DNA of 10,411 nt from Bryobacterales bacterium (lineage in GTDB: Bacteria; Acidobacteriota; Terriglobia; Bryobacterales; Bryobacteraceae). Below, one piece after another: positions 1-6,872 of the stretch. Numbering within the stretch: position 1 is the stretch's first letter; each line of letters opens with the position of its first letter. The notes under the pieces are model-generated. The model did not search any database and was not told the DNA's origin. It saw nothing but the letters and a program-made list of their open reading frames with translations. Location: contig JAEUQE010000274.1 of assembly GCA_016789785.1 (NCBI GenBank), positions 1-10,411 on the forward strand. Direction: 5' to 3'. The position numbers and the translations under genes are program-made.

Positions 1-1
1 G

Positions 2-997
2 GCGGCGGAGTATGCGAATGTGAATCCTGTGGAGTTAGGGACGACATACTATAGCCGTGATTCACTGGGAAGCACGCGGGTAGTGAGTGGGGCCGGGGGG
101 ACGGTGCGGAGGCGGATCGACTACTGGCCGTTTGGGGAGGAAGTGTCGGGGTTGGACCGAGGGAGCTACCCGGGCTACGGTGGGAATGTGTATCCGGGTG
201 CGCGGGGGATGGTGGATGAGAAATTCACCGGCAAAGAGCGGGATGCGGAGACGGGGCTGGACTATTTTGGGGCGCGGTACATGTCGGCGGTGCAGGGGAG
301 ATTCTCATCTCCCGACCCGCTTCCGGGTTGGCAGAAAGACCCTCAGAGCTGGAACATGTACGCATATGGAAGGAACAACCCCCTCAAGTACGTCGATCCC
401 ACTGGCGAGACCTATCGAGTATGTGACGCCAAGGAAGAGAATTGCGCGAACATCAGTGACGCAGAGTTTGAGAAATTCCGCAAGGACAACAAGGATCTGA
501 ACTTCAGAGGTGGGAGTGCCGGATCGATCTACGCCGGAAGAACGTTGAGCGGCACGTTCACCCAAACGGATGTAGACATTGACCCTGGCGTTGCGATGGT
601 GCTGTATGCGGCTGGTGTGACGGCCGATCGCGAAGTTAAGAACTTCGCGCGAGCCATTCTCATTACTGCGGCAACCGGTCCACTTCTGGGCACGGCCGCT
701 GGAACCCTAACCAAGATTACGGCGAATCTTCCGTTGCTACGACAGGTTTCACGCCTCGTCAGCAACAATACCTTTAAGCATCTTGTGAACCGGGGCCACG
801 TAGCGGACTTCCAGAAGCTCGATCCAACACTCACCGTTGACGGTGTGATTAAGATTGGTATCGAAGTCGCCGAAACCGGCAGCCAGGTTGCGGGCAATGC
901 TTTTGTCAAAGCGGTGCAAGTTGGAGGGAAGGAAGTGACGGTTCGCTCAGTATTGAATTCGAACAATGCGATTCGGACAGTTCATATTCTTGAGTAG
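2..997 (+). CDS. RHS-repeat polymorphic toxin, 3' end (5' end outside window)
   Basis: The reading frame is already open at base 2, so this is the C-terminal end of a larger RHS protein; a GTG at 20 is not a convincing start. The RHS core is clear: SRDSLGSTRVV near 50, DYWPFGEE near 119, FTGKERDAETGLDYFGARY near 224-279, then a core end with WNMYAYGRNNPLKYVDPTG finishing at 406. In RHS proteins this core forms a shell around a variable C-terminal effector released after DPTG. Here the tip is about 195 residues (410-994). It has a small-residue hydrophobic linker (ITAATGPLLGTAAGTL, about 655-710) and a terminal segment with a His-containing stretch (FKHLVNRGHVADF) followed by strand-like FVKAVQVGGKEVTVRSVL and IRTVHIL. 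That His-then-strands layout recalls BECR-fold RNase toxins, which is only a weak inference; I do not recognise the family. The tip is visibly less GC-rich than the core, as expected for an exchanged module. An immunity candidate follows one base later. Confidence 0.85.
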   Translation, partial: AAEYANVNPVELGTTYYSRDSLGSTRVVSGAGGTVRRRIDYWPFGEEVSGLDRGSYPGYGGNVYPGARGMVDEKFTGKERDAETGLDYFGARYMSAVQGRFSSPDPLPGWQKDPQSWNMYAYGRNNPLKYVDPTGETYRVCDAKEENCANISDAEFEKFRKDNKDLNFRGGSAGSIYAGRTLSGTFTQTDVDIDPGVAMVLYAAGVTADREVKNFARAILITAATGPLLGTAAGTLTKITANLPLLRQVSRLVSNNTFKHLVNRGHVADFQKLDPTLTVDGVIKIGIEVAETGSQVAGNAFVKAVQVGGKEVTVRSVLNSNNAIRTVHILE

Positions 998-998
998 C

Positions 999-1421
999 AT
1001 GGCATTCACAATTGACTGGGAATTAGATACCGAAGAGCCGCTGGTAGCGGAGTCGCTGCTTGGGCGAATCACTCTGCACAACGGTGAGGAGAAAATCGTG
1101 GAGGGTTCGGTTTACCTCGATAGTTGGCTCGAAACTCTTGCTCGGGCGGCGAAAGAATCCCCGCCGACGGAGGCAGATGGCGCGACATTCGAGATTGTAG
1201 AAGAGTCAAAACCACTGAAGGTCCGCGCGTGGAATGGAGGTCTGATTGTCTCATTTCGCGGCCAGGACGTGAGTAGTGATTCGCAAGAGGACTTTCAGCG
1301 GGCCGTCGTGAGAGCCGGAACCACCTTCCTTGATCGAACGCGGAATCTCCGAGGAGCTAGCGAGAACAGCCGCCTTGAGCGGCTGAGGTTACTACTCAAT
1401 GAGTTCCATTTGTTCCGATAA
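999..1421 (+). CDS. Candidate immunity protein for the RHS tip toxin
   Basis: A 140-residue acidic protein begins MAFTIDWELDTEEPL and ends LLNEFHLFR. Its ATG at 999 lies one base after the toxin TAG stop (995-997). No Shine-Dalgarno sequence is visible, so translation is probably coupled to the toxin gene. An earlier in-frame ATG at 966 would add 11 residues overlapping the toxin; the second Met is preferred because the natural-looking N-terminus and the tight stop/start junction coincide there. No signal peptide or membrane segment is seen, so it should act in the cytoplasm. I do not recognise the family. The immunity role is inferred from position (directly 3' of an RHS tip), small size and acidity, the usual pattern for RHS cognate inhibitors. 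Base composition resembles the toxin tip rather than the GC-rich core, consistent with the pair moving together. Confidence 0.65.
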   Translation: MAFTIDWELDTEEPLVAESLLGRITLHNGEEKIVEGSVYLDSWLETLARAAKESPPTEADGATFEIVEESKPLKVRAWNGGLIVSFRGQDVSSDSQEDFQRAVVRAGTTFLDRTRNLRGASENSRLERLRLLLNEFHLFR

Positions 1422-1480
1422 CGTCATTCGCGAGGTTGCCGGCATCAGTAACCACAAAGGCCTGGCCTAATCGACTTCGG

Positions 1481-1747
1481 AGGCGGCTGCAGACGGCCAC
1501 AAATCCGGAAACCGGGATGGTCACTTTCACGTATGATCCGAACGGCAATCTGGTGAGCAGAGTCGCTCCGAAGACGGTTATTCCCGCGATTTCGGTGACC
1601 ACAACGAACACTTATGACGCCTTGAATCGCGTTCAAAAGCGAACGTATTCCGATGCGACGCAGGCCGTGACATTCTGCTACGACGGGAAAGCGGGCGCGA
1701 CAACCGTGGCGGGTGAGTGCGATGGGACACTGCTGGGAGCCTACGAA
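1481..1747 (+). pseudogene. Displaced RHS/YD-repeat fragment
   Basis: In one frame this stretch reads as mid-protein RHS repeats: RLQTATNPETGMVTFTYDPN then GNLVSRV, followed by NTYDALNRVQKRTYSD and VTFCYDGKAG, ending near GTLLGAYE. These are canonical YD-repeat units from the shell of an RHS protein, not from the core end that precedes a toxin tip. There is no convincing start upstream and no RHS sequence after about 1747, so it is a fragment and not a gene. It sits just downstream of the RHS tip/immunity pair, a place where displaced RHS pieces are often found. At its 3' end it abuts, in antiparallel orientation, the truncated tail of a vapC gene, so the end at about 1740-1748 looks like a recombination junction. 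Confidence 0.8.
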
Positions 1748-2139
1748 AGCCCGCCTGTTCGAAATGATTGTCCGCGGTCAGAGCGTCCCGAGTGTTCCGG
1801 CGCTCCATCACGACGAAGGAAAGGCAATCCGTCAGGCTCCAGTCCTTGTCCAAGCGGCTGGCGAAGAGGCGGAGGGCGGCCTCACTCAAGTCTTCGGGAT
1901 GCGGAATCACTTCAATGAGCGAATCGCGGCGAATTTGTTCGAAGCCGTCAGCGGCAACCTTGCGTGTGGCGGAATCCGGACATCGCGTTCAGCCATTCCC
2001 AGCACACAGCCTCCGTGGTGACGATCACCGCGCCCGATTCGACCAGATGGACGTGCCACGCCAACGTGTCGCGGTGGTACTGATCGCGTGCGCGGGACAA
2101 GGCGATCCAGAACGCGGTGTCGACGAAAAAAAGAGGGAT
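1741..2139 (-). pseudogene. vapC: VapC-like PIN-domain toxin, frameshifted and truncated
   Basis: Read on the minus strand, two frames together give a nearly full PIN-domain ribonuclease. The first half is PLFFVDTAFWIALSRARDQ, then VTTEAVCWEWLNAMS. A one-base shift near 1975-1981 moves to the second half: DSATRKVAADGFEQIRRDS, PHPEDLSEAALRLFASR, DKDWSLTDCLSFVVM, ALTADNHFEQAGFR. The acidic PIN residues (first Asp in FVDT, Glu in VTTE, Asp in LTDC and TADN) are all kept. VapC toxins are Mg-dependent RNases paired with VapB. Three lesions are visible. The frameshift is one. No ATG/GTG/TTG occurs at the expected start: a GGAGG (2152-2148) stands 8 bases before an ATC at 2139, where ATG would be ideal. 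The 3' end after AGFR is replaced by RHS sequence. A sequencing error could explain the shift alone but not all three. The intact antitoxin gene lies immediately upstream. Confidence 0.8.
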
Positions 2140-2144
2140 TCGGA

Positions 2145-2387
2145 TTACCTCCGCTTGGCGGTTCCATAGAGGTAGTGGTCGTGATGAGCTGAAAGATCGC
2201 TCGGGAGTTCGTCTTCCACTGCGTTGTCCGCTAGCCACCGCAGGCCGCTCAAGGGCTCACTGGTGGGCCCTGCATCCGCATCGCGGTCCGTCTCAATGTG
2301 CACTACAAAGGCTCGGTCGACCGGCAGATCCACCGGATGTTCCGGCACAATCACCTTGCCGTCAAAGTGCGCGTTAAAAGCAATCAT
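2145..2387 (-). CDS. vapB: VapB-type antitoxin
   Basis: An 80-residue protein begins MIAFNAHFDGKVIVPEHPVD and ends HHDHYLYGTAKRR. The N-terminal part (FDGKVIVPEHPVDLPVDRAF) resembles the short beta-rich DNA-binding segment of DUF104/AF2212-like antitoxins. The acidic middle and the HDHYLYGT-K-R tail are typical of small antitoxins paired with this PIN toxin group in acidobacteria and cyanobacteria. It would neutralise VapC and repress its own operon. The ORF is intact, and its stop overlaps the region that should hold the toxin's ribosome-binding site and start, the usual antitoxin-first operon layout. Because the partner toxin is broken, this is probably an orphan antitoxin. No strong Shine-Dalgarno sequence precedes its ATG. 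The antitoxin role is well supported by context; the exact family is less certain. Confidence 0.75.
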   Translation of the reverse strand: MIAFNAHFDGKVIVPEHPVDLPVDRAFVVHIETDRDADAGPTSEPLSGLRWLADNAVEDELPSDLSAHHDHYLYGTAKRR

Positions 2388-2760
2388 GGGAAGCTCTGCG
2401 TTTTTCCAAGTATGCCAGAAGTCACCGGGGCACGGATCGCGAAGGCAACCGCAAAACCAAATGCGCCGGGAACGAATCCAGGCACGCCTCGTGGAATTCC
2501 GCTTTCGAGTGTTCGCCGAGCTGCCTCAGATCGTTGGTGTGCGAACCAGTTCTGCTTCTTTCGGGATTCCGCGACCTTGAATTGCTCTCTAGGAAGGCCG
2601 GAGACAGGCACGGCAATCGTTCGAAACGCCGGTCGAAGATCAGCGATCACCACCGGTCAGAGGTCTGGCTACGATCCGCTGTGGCCAACGGACTGGTTGC
2701 AAACACGGTGCCGTGAGGGTGGATCTGCGCCGCCCTGATTTCGCTGCCCGCCGGACGCCG
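2388..2760. other. Gene-free stretch between the antitoxin and the permease
   Basis: This stretch lies downstream of the permease stop and upstream of the antitoxin start, both on the minus strand. Several short open frames cross it on both strands, but none has a recognisable motif, a credible ribosome-binding site or sustained coding character. No hairpin with a T-tract was found after the permease stop. It must contain the antitoxin promoter, but no clear -35/-10 pair could be assigned. It may hold decayed sequence like its left neighbour. Confidence 0.5.
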
Positions 2761-5529
2761 TCAGTCGCTCCGCATCGCTGTCATCGGATCGATCCGTGAC
2801 GCTCTCCGAGCCGGGATGTAGCCGGCCAGAAGCACGGCGCCAAGCAGAATGCCCACCGACAACAGCATGGTCGACGGATCCGCCGGCTCCACTCCGTAAA
2901 GGAACGACTCCACGAGCCGCGAGGAAAGGAAGGCCACGGGTAAACCAAGCGCCAGCCCCGCCACGCCGAGCCCGACGGCGTGCCGCAAAACCAACCACAC
3001 TACGTCACCGCGCCGGGCCCCGAGCGCTACCCGGATACCGATCTCGCCGGTACGCCGCTCGACCGAGTAGGCCATCGTGCCGTAGAGACCGACGCAGGCA
3101 ATCAGCAAGGCCAGGACTGCGAACGCGGTGCAGAGCCGCGCAAAGAGGATTTCCTGGTTCATCATCTGATCGATCTGAGCGGTCTGGGTCTGGATATCGG
3201 TGACCGGCACGCGTGGATCGGCATTCCGGACGATCTCGCGCACGGTAGCGGCAAAGCGTTGCGGATCCCCGCTGGTGCGCAGCGCGTAGGTCACCTCGTC
3301 CACTGGATAGTAGGAGTCCTGGCCGATGGGAAGATACACAATGCACCGATGCTCGCCCTTCAGAGCGCCGTACCGGGCATTTCGCGCCACGCCGACAACG
3401 TCCAACTCCCGGTTCTGAAGCGGCGCCCTGCGGCGAAGCGTGATGCGCTGGCCGATCGGATTACCACCTTCCAAGTAGGTCTTCGCGTACGCCTCATTGA
3501 CCACCGCCACAGGTGTTGCCCCGGCGCGATCGCGGTCGTCGAAGACGCGGCCGGTTTGCACCGGGATCTGCTGGGCGGCGAAGAAGTCCGGCCCGACGAG
3601 TAAGATGTGTGGGTACTTGCCAGGCTTGGCCTCAACGCCGGCCGGCATGACGGGTGAACTCCAGGTGCCCTGTCCGAGCATCGGATGATGCGTAAACGTA
3701 GCCTGACTTACCCCGGGGAGCGCACGGAACCGGGCCCATAAGCCGGCATAGAAAGCGTGTATCTCCGGGTCACGATGCCCCGCTTGGCGTGCGTTCATGC
3801 GGAAGAGCAGGACGCTTTCGCGGTTGAAGCCCAACTCGATGGACTGTAGATTCGACAACGTGCCGACGAACAGGCCGGCGGCCAGCAGCAGCACCAGCGA
3901 CAGCCCGATCTGCGCTGCCACCAGGACCTGGCTCGTGCTGAACCGGCGCGAGCGGCGGCCCGCCTGGCCCGCGCAGGTCTCCTTCAACGCGCCCACCACA
4001 TTCACACGCGTCGACGCGACGGCCGGCGCCAGCCCAAAGGCAATCCCCGTGAGGACCGACAGCGCCGCGGCGGCACCGAGCACATTCCAGTTGAGGGTGG
4101 GACTCATCGTGAAGTCCTCCTGGCCATTGGCCAGCAGTGCTGTGAGAGTCCGGATTCCCGAAATCGCAAAGACGATTCCCAGCGCGCCGCCCAGCGAGGA
4201 GAGCAACACGCTTTCGGTCAGCAATTGGCGGATGACGCGGAAGCGCCCGGCGCCAATGCTCAGTCGCACCGCGATTTCGCGGCGGCGCGCCGTGGCTCTC
4301 GCCAGCAGCAGGTTGGCGATGTTGACGCAGGAGATGGTGAGGATCAGCGCCACCATTGCCAGGAGGACGTACAGGGGTTTCGAATACTGCCGCCGCAGCG
4401 TGTCCAGTCCCGTGGCGCCCTCGCGGATCCGCAGTTCCGGCAGGTGGACGCGCTCCCGCTCGTTGGCTGCCGTGGACTCCACCCAGCGGTGAAACAAGGG
4501 GCCGAGTGCGGTCTGCGCCTGCGACGGGCTCACGCCGGGCCGCAGGCGCGCCATCATTTCAAGCCAATAGTAATGCTGGTCCAGAAAAACACCGGCCTCG
4601 TTCGCGCCGAACGTCTGCCGGAGCAAGAGACCCGTGCGAAGCGGAATGTAGAAATCAGGCGCAGCCGCGGGATCCACGCCAAAGAAACCGAGCGGCGCCA
4701 CGCCGGCCACGATAAACGGCACGTTGTTGATCGAGATCGACTGGCCCGGAGCTTTCGCCGCATCGCCAAACCGCTTCTGGCTATAGGCGAAGCTGAGGAC
4801 GGCGACGGCCGGAGCACCCACCCGGTCGTCATCGGGGCCAATCAACCGTCCCGTTGCCGGCGCTACGGCCAGTCCAGAAAAGTAGTCGCCGGTGACGTAC
4901 TCACCGCTGGCGATCTCCGCGTATCCGTTCGCCAGCAGGTTGAGCTTTCCCGCGGGATAGTAAGCGAAGACGGTGGAGAAGACCCCGCGAGCGTTGGACC
5001 GGATCAGGTCGAAAGCCGGATACGGGAAGATGCCCGCCACGGTTCCAGAGTCGCCCTCCTCCCACATGCTCCCATTCATGTTCTGAACCACACTGTCGCG
5101 GCCGGAACGGTCAGCGACCCGCCAGTTGAGCACGACCAGCGATTCGGGATTCGCTACCGGCAGCGAGCGCATCAACAGCCAATCCATGAAGCTATAGATG
5201 GCCGTATTGGCACCGATGCCAAGAGCCAAGGAGAGGATCGCCAGCAAGCTGAATGTCTTGTTGGTGGCTAACGTCCGCAGACCATAGCGGCAATCCTGGA
5301 GGAGTTGTTCGAGTCCAACCCAGGTCCAAACGGCGCGCGTTTCCTCCTGCACAAGAGTGGCGTTGCCGAGATCGCGGCGCGCGGCGAGGCGGGCGTGTTC
5401 CGCGGGGAGCCCCTCGGCCTGGAGCTCCTCGGCTTCCTGGTCGAGGTGAAACTGTAGCTCCTCGCGAAGGTCGTCCTCTTTGCGACGGCGAAAGAAGAGC
5501 GCCCGCAGCTTTTGAAAGAACAGATTCAT
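2761..5529 (-). CDS. ADOP-family ABC transporter permease (acidobacterial duplicated orphan permease)
   Basis: A 922-residue permease of the MacB/FtsX superfamily with duplicated architecture. Residues 1-80 form the ADOP N-terminal prefix (MNLFFQKLRALFFRRRKEDD and LREELQFHLDQEAEEL). TM1 is about 93-113 (SLLAILSLALGIGANTAIYS). A MacB-like periplasmic domain follows to about 380. The first FtsX block (about 385-515) includes LLAMVALILTISCVNIANLL and RREIAVRLSIGAGR. The repeat starts near 535 (QVLVAAQIGLSLVLLLAAGL), with a second periplasmic domain and a second FtsX block (about 794-922) containing RTGEIGIRVALGARRGDV and ending RRASRIDPMTAMRSD. The ATG at 5529 is chosen over an upstream Met (5589) because it has an AGGAGGG three bases before it and starts at the prefix. 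It overlaps the padR stop as ATGA, so the two are co-expressed. No ATPase gene is nearby, which is usual for this family. Substrate unknown; MacB relatives move peptides, antibiotics or lipoproteins across the envelope. Confidence 0.95.
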   Translation of the reverse strand: MNLFFQKLRALFFRRRKEDDLREELQFHLDQEAEELQAEGLPAEHARLAARRDLGNATLVQEETRAVWTWVGLEQLLQDCRYGLRTLATNKTFSLLAILSLALGIGANTAIYSFMDWLLMRSLPVANPESLVVLNWRVADRSGRDSVVQNMNGSMWEEGDSGTVAGIFPYPAFDLIRSNARGVFSTVFAYYPAGKLNLLANGYAEIASGEYVTGDYFSGLAVAPATGRLIGPDDDRVGAPAVAVLSFAYSQKRFGDAAKAPGQSISINNVPFIVAGVAPLGFFGVDPAAAPDFYIPLRTGLLLRQTFGANEAGVFLDQHYYWLEMMARLRPGVSPSQAQTALGPLFHRWVESTAANERERVHLPELRIREGATGLDTLRRQYSKPLYVLLAMVALILTISCVNIANLLLARATARRREIAVRLSIGAGRFRVIRQLLTESVLLSSLGGALGIVFAISGIRTLTALLANGQEDFTMSPTLNWNVLGAAAALSVLTGIAFGLAPAVASTRVNVVGALKETCAGQAGRRSRRFSTSQVLVAAQIGLSLVLLLAAGLFVGTLSNLQSIELGFNRESVLLFRMNARQAGHRDPEIHAFYAGLWARFRALPGVSQATFTHHPMLGQGTWSSPVMPAGVEAKPGKYPHILLVGPDFFAAQQIPVQTGRVFDDRDRAGATPVAVVNEAYAKTYLEGGNPIGQRITLRRRAPLQNRELDVVGVARNARYGALKGEHRCIVYLPIGQDSYYPVDEVTYALRTSGDPQRFAATVREIVRNADPRVPVTDIQTQTAQIDQMMNQEILFARLCTAFAVLALLIACVGLYGTMAYSVERRTGEIGIRVALGARRGDVVWLVLRHAVGLGVAGLALGLPVAFLSSRLVESFLYGVEPADPSTMLLSVGILLGAVLLAGYIPARRASRIDPMTAMRSD

Positions 5530-5882
5530 TGTCCCTCCTGCCGGGCTGGATTCATCACCAGCCGCATGGCGCGGGAGAATGCCTCCCATTTCGACTGCTC
5601 GCTGACAAGTTGTTTCCGGCCGCGGGGGGTGAGGCGGTATACTCTGGCCCGCTTGCCCTTGTCAGACAACTCCCAGGAGGCAGTGACCCAGCCCTTGGCT
5701 TCGAGCCGGTGAAGGGCCGGGTAGAGCGACCCGGTTTCGACTTTCAGCAGGTCCTCGGAAGTGCGTTGGATGTGTTTGGCGATGGCATGGCCGTGGGTAG
5801 GTCCGTTGAGAAGGGTTTGGAGGATCAGAAGATCGAGCGAACCCCTCATCAATTCGATGCTGGAGATCGGCGTGGCAGGCAT
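5526..5882 (-). CDS. PadR-family transcriptional regulator
   Basis: A 118-residue winged-helix protein. The PadR signature is clear: MRGSLDLLILQTLLNGPTHG (about residues 12-31), HAIAKHIQRTSEDLLKVETG, then the recognition-helix/wing region SLYPALHRLEAKGWVTASWE and RVYRLTPRGRKQL. This short form, with a small C-terminal dimerisation helix, is the type usually paired with ADOP permeases. PadR proteins are generally autorepressors released by a ligand. The stop (5526-5528) overlaps the permease ATG as ATGA, so the regulator leads a two-gene operon. The ATG at 5882 has no Shine-Dalgarno sequence and sits only a few bases below a plausible -10 element, so the mRNA may be leaderless or have a very short leader. 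A later in-frame Met (MRGSL) also lacks a ribosome-binding site. Two copies of an inverted repeat overlap the promoter. Confidence 0.93.
   Translation of the reverse strand: MPATPISSIELMRGSLDLLILQTLLNGPTHGHAIAKHIQRTSEDLLKVETGSLYPALHRLEAKGWVTASWELSDKGKRARVYRLTPRGRKQLVSEQSKWEAFSRAMRLVMNPARQEGQ
5533..5539 (-). promoter_or_regulatory. Shine-Dalgarno of the ADOP permease
   Basis: AGGAGGG on the minus strand, followed by ACA and the ATG at 5529. It lies inside the last codons of padR and settles the permease start. Confidence 0.85.
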
Positions 5883-5921
5883 TGTGTAGAAATCCTACCA
5901 TTGATTGTGTAGAAAGTCTAC
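5881..5921 (-). promoter_or_regulatory. padR-permease promoter with tandem PadR-like operators
   Basis: Two copies of the 12-mer ATTGTGTAGAAA lie at 5881-5892 and 5904-5915 (plus-strand reading), spaced 23 bp apart. Each belongs to a dyad: GTAGAAAGTCTAC at 5909-5921 (GTAGA/TCTAC arms, perfect) and GTAGAAATCCTAC at 5886-5898 (one arm mismatch). On the minus strand TAGACT and TAGGAT, 17 bases apart, make a plausible -35/-10 pair lying within the two dyads. The placement predicts autorepression by the PadR protein. Function is inferred from geometry; PadR sites vary widely. The remaining bases up to 6120 show no gene. Confidence 0.6.
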
Positions 5922-6120
5922 TGCTCTGATATCTGACCGGTTGCGATTGGGAACACCTCCATGCAGCCCAGCAGCATGATGTGGCAGCCGGCAAGGTTCG
6001 GCTGATGCGGTGGCGCTCAGAGTGCCAAGGAAGCGAATCGTCTGTGTACGGTAGGCTTTGCTGCCACGGCCGTGCCGCGAGTGATCGGCAGCGCGATCCG
6101 GTGGGGCAAGTGAAAGCGAC

Positions 6121-6501
6121 GTGGCGTTCAGACATTCGGCCGTGTGCATCGTTCCTCAGAACCTCTACGAGTTGTGGACAGTCGCGACCAGGCCAGCGGC
6201 CAGTAACGGACTTGCGCTCACACCCGAGCAAGCCAATCGCGTTCTCACTCGCATTGAACAGCTTCTCGTTCTGATGCGCGACACGCCAGGGATCTACGAC
6301 GAGTGGCGTCGCCTTGTTTCTGTCCACTCGATATCCGGCAAGGCTTCACACGATGCGCGACTGGCCGCCGCCATGAACGTGCACGGAATCGGCCATGTGC
6401 TCACCTTCCACACCGGAGACTTCAAACGCTTTCCGGGAATCACGGTTCCTGATCCGCGCAAGGTTTCGGCCAAGCCGGCCGAACCGCAGAGGGAGTCATA
6501 A
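6121..6501 (+). pseudogene. VapC-like PIN-domain remnant, N-terminus missing
   Basis: From about 6139 the frame matches the C-terminal two thirds of a PIN toxin: AVCIVPQNLYELWTVATRP, then LVSVHSISGKASHDARLAAA, MNVHGIGHVLTFHTGDFKRF and PGITVPDP. The second and third acidic positions (E in YELW, D in SHDARL) and the D near TGDF are present. The first 35-40 residues, which should carry the LLDTN-type first Asp, are absent. The three plus-strand frames of 5990-6140 do not supply them, and no antitoxin gene precedes it. The GTG at 6121 could open the frame but would give a protein without the first catalytic Asp, so it is called a truncated pseudogene. This PIN subgroup differs from the broken vapC at 1741-2139, so the two are not a recent duplicate. 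The 3' end at TAA 6501 appears natural. Confidence 0.75.
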
Positions 6502-6823
6502 CGGGGGCGTTGCCCCTGCGACACCCGAGAGAGGCGTTCCCCAGGCGATTCCAGGCGGCTTGCATTGCGCGAGGACGCGCACTGCGATGTTGAAGGGCAG
6601 CTAAGCTTCGCTCCGGGTTTGACGATGCGCGGCCCCAGGCGAGGCGGCGCCGCTTTCCTGCTCCCGCCGGCAGCTTGCAGGATACTCACGGCTCTGCGTC
6701 CATGCTGTTGTCCGCAGGCTCGAAGCTGCTCTCGAGCTTCCCGCGGCTGGCTGTATCGCGATCCCCAGAGCACGAAGTCTTGACCGGTTCCACACGCTCC
6801 AGGCGAAGGCGTGTTCTTTAATG
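6502..6823. other. Gene-free stretch upstream of the fusion gene
   Basis: No supported gene. Short frames on both strands here lack motifs, ribosome-binding sites and biased codon use. A small GGGGC-GTT-GCCCC hairpin sits at 6504-6516 with no T-tract. Promoter elements of the next gene begin at 6824. Confidence 0.5.
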
Positions 6824-6852
6824 TTGCAACTGATTTGCAAAACGAATATACT
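6824..6852 (+). promoter_or_regulatory. Promoter and palindromic operator of the PepSY-receptor gene
   Basis: TTGCAA (6824-6829) and TATACT (6847-6852) are separated by 17 bases, a good sigma70-type promoter, with expected initiation near 6859 and the ATG at 6873. A second TTGCAA lies at 6835-6840 inside the spacer. TTGCAA-CTGAT-TTGCAA is thus a 17-bp dyad covering the -35 and spacer, the position of a repressor site. The shape and the gene it serves suggest a Fur-family site, an inference from resemblance only. Confidence 0.55.
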
Positions 6853-6872
6853 GGATCCACGCGAGCAAGACC

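Noticed and set aside
2384..2653. An 89-codon minus-strand frame before the antitoxin
   Set aside because: No motif, no start signal and overlap with competing frames of equal quality; not enough to call a gene.
4225..5271. A 348-codon plus-strand frame inside the permease gene
   Set aside because: It is antisense to a clearly identified ADOP permease, rich in Arg/Gln/His low-complexity sequence, and has no ribosome-binding site.
5990..6138. Missing VapC N-terminus in another frame
   Set aside because: None of the three plus-strand frames shows the expected LLDTN-like start or following helix.
6465..6483. TTCGGCC-AAGCC-GGCCGAA hairpin near the end of the PIN remnant
   Set aside because: The stem is GC-rich but lies before the stop codon and has no T-tract, so it is not a credible intrinsic terminator.
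6504..6516. GGGGC-GTT-GCCCC hairpin after the PIN remnant
   Set aside because: A five-base stem without a T-tract; expected by chance in high-GC DNA.
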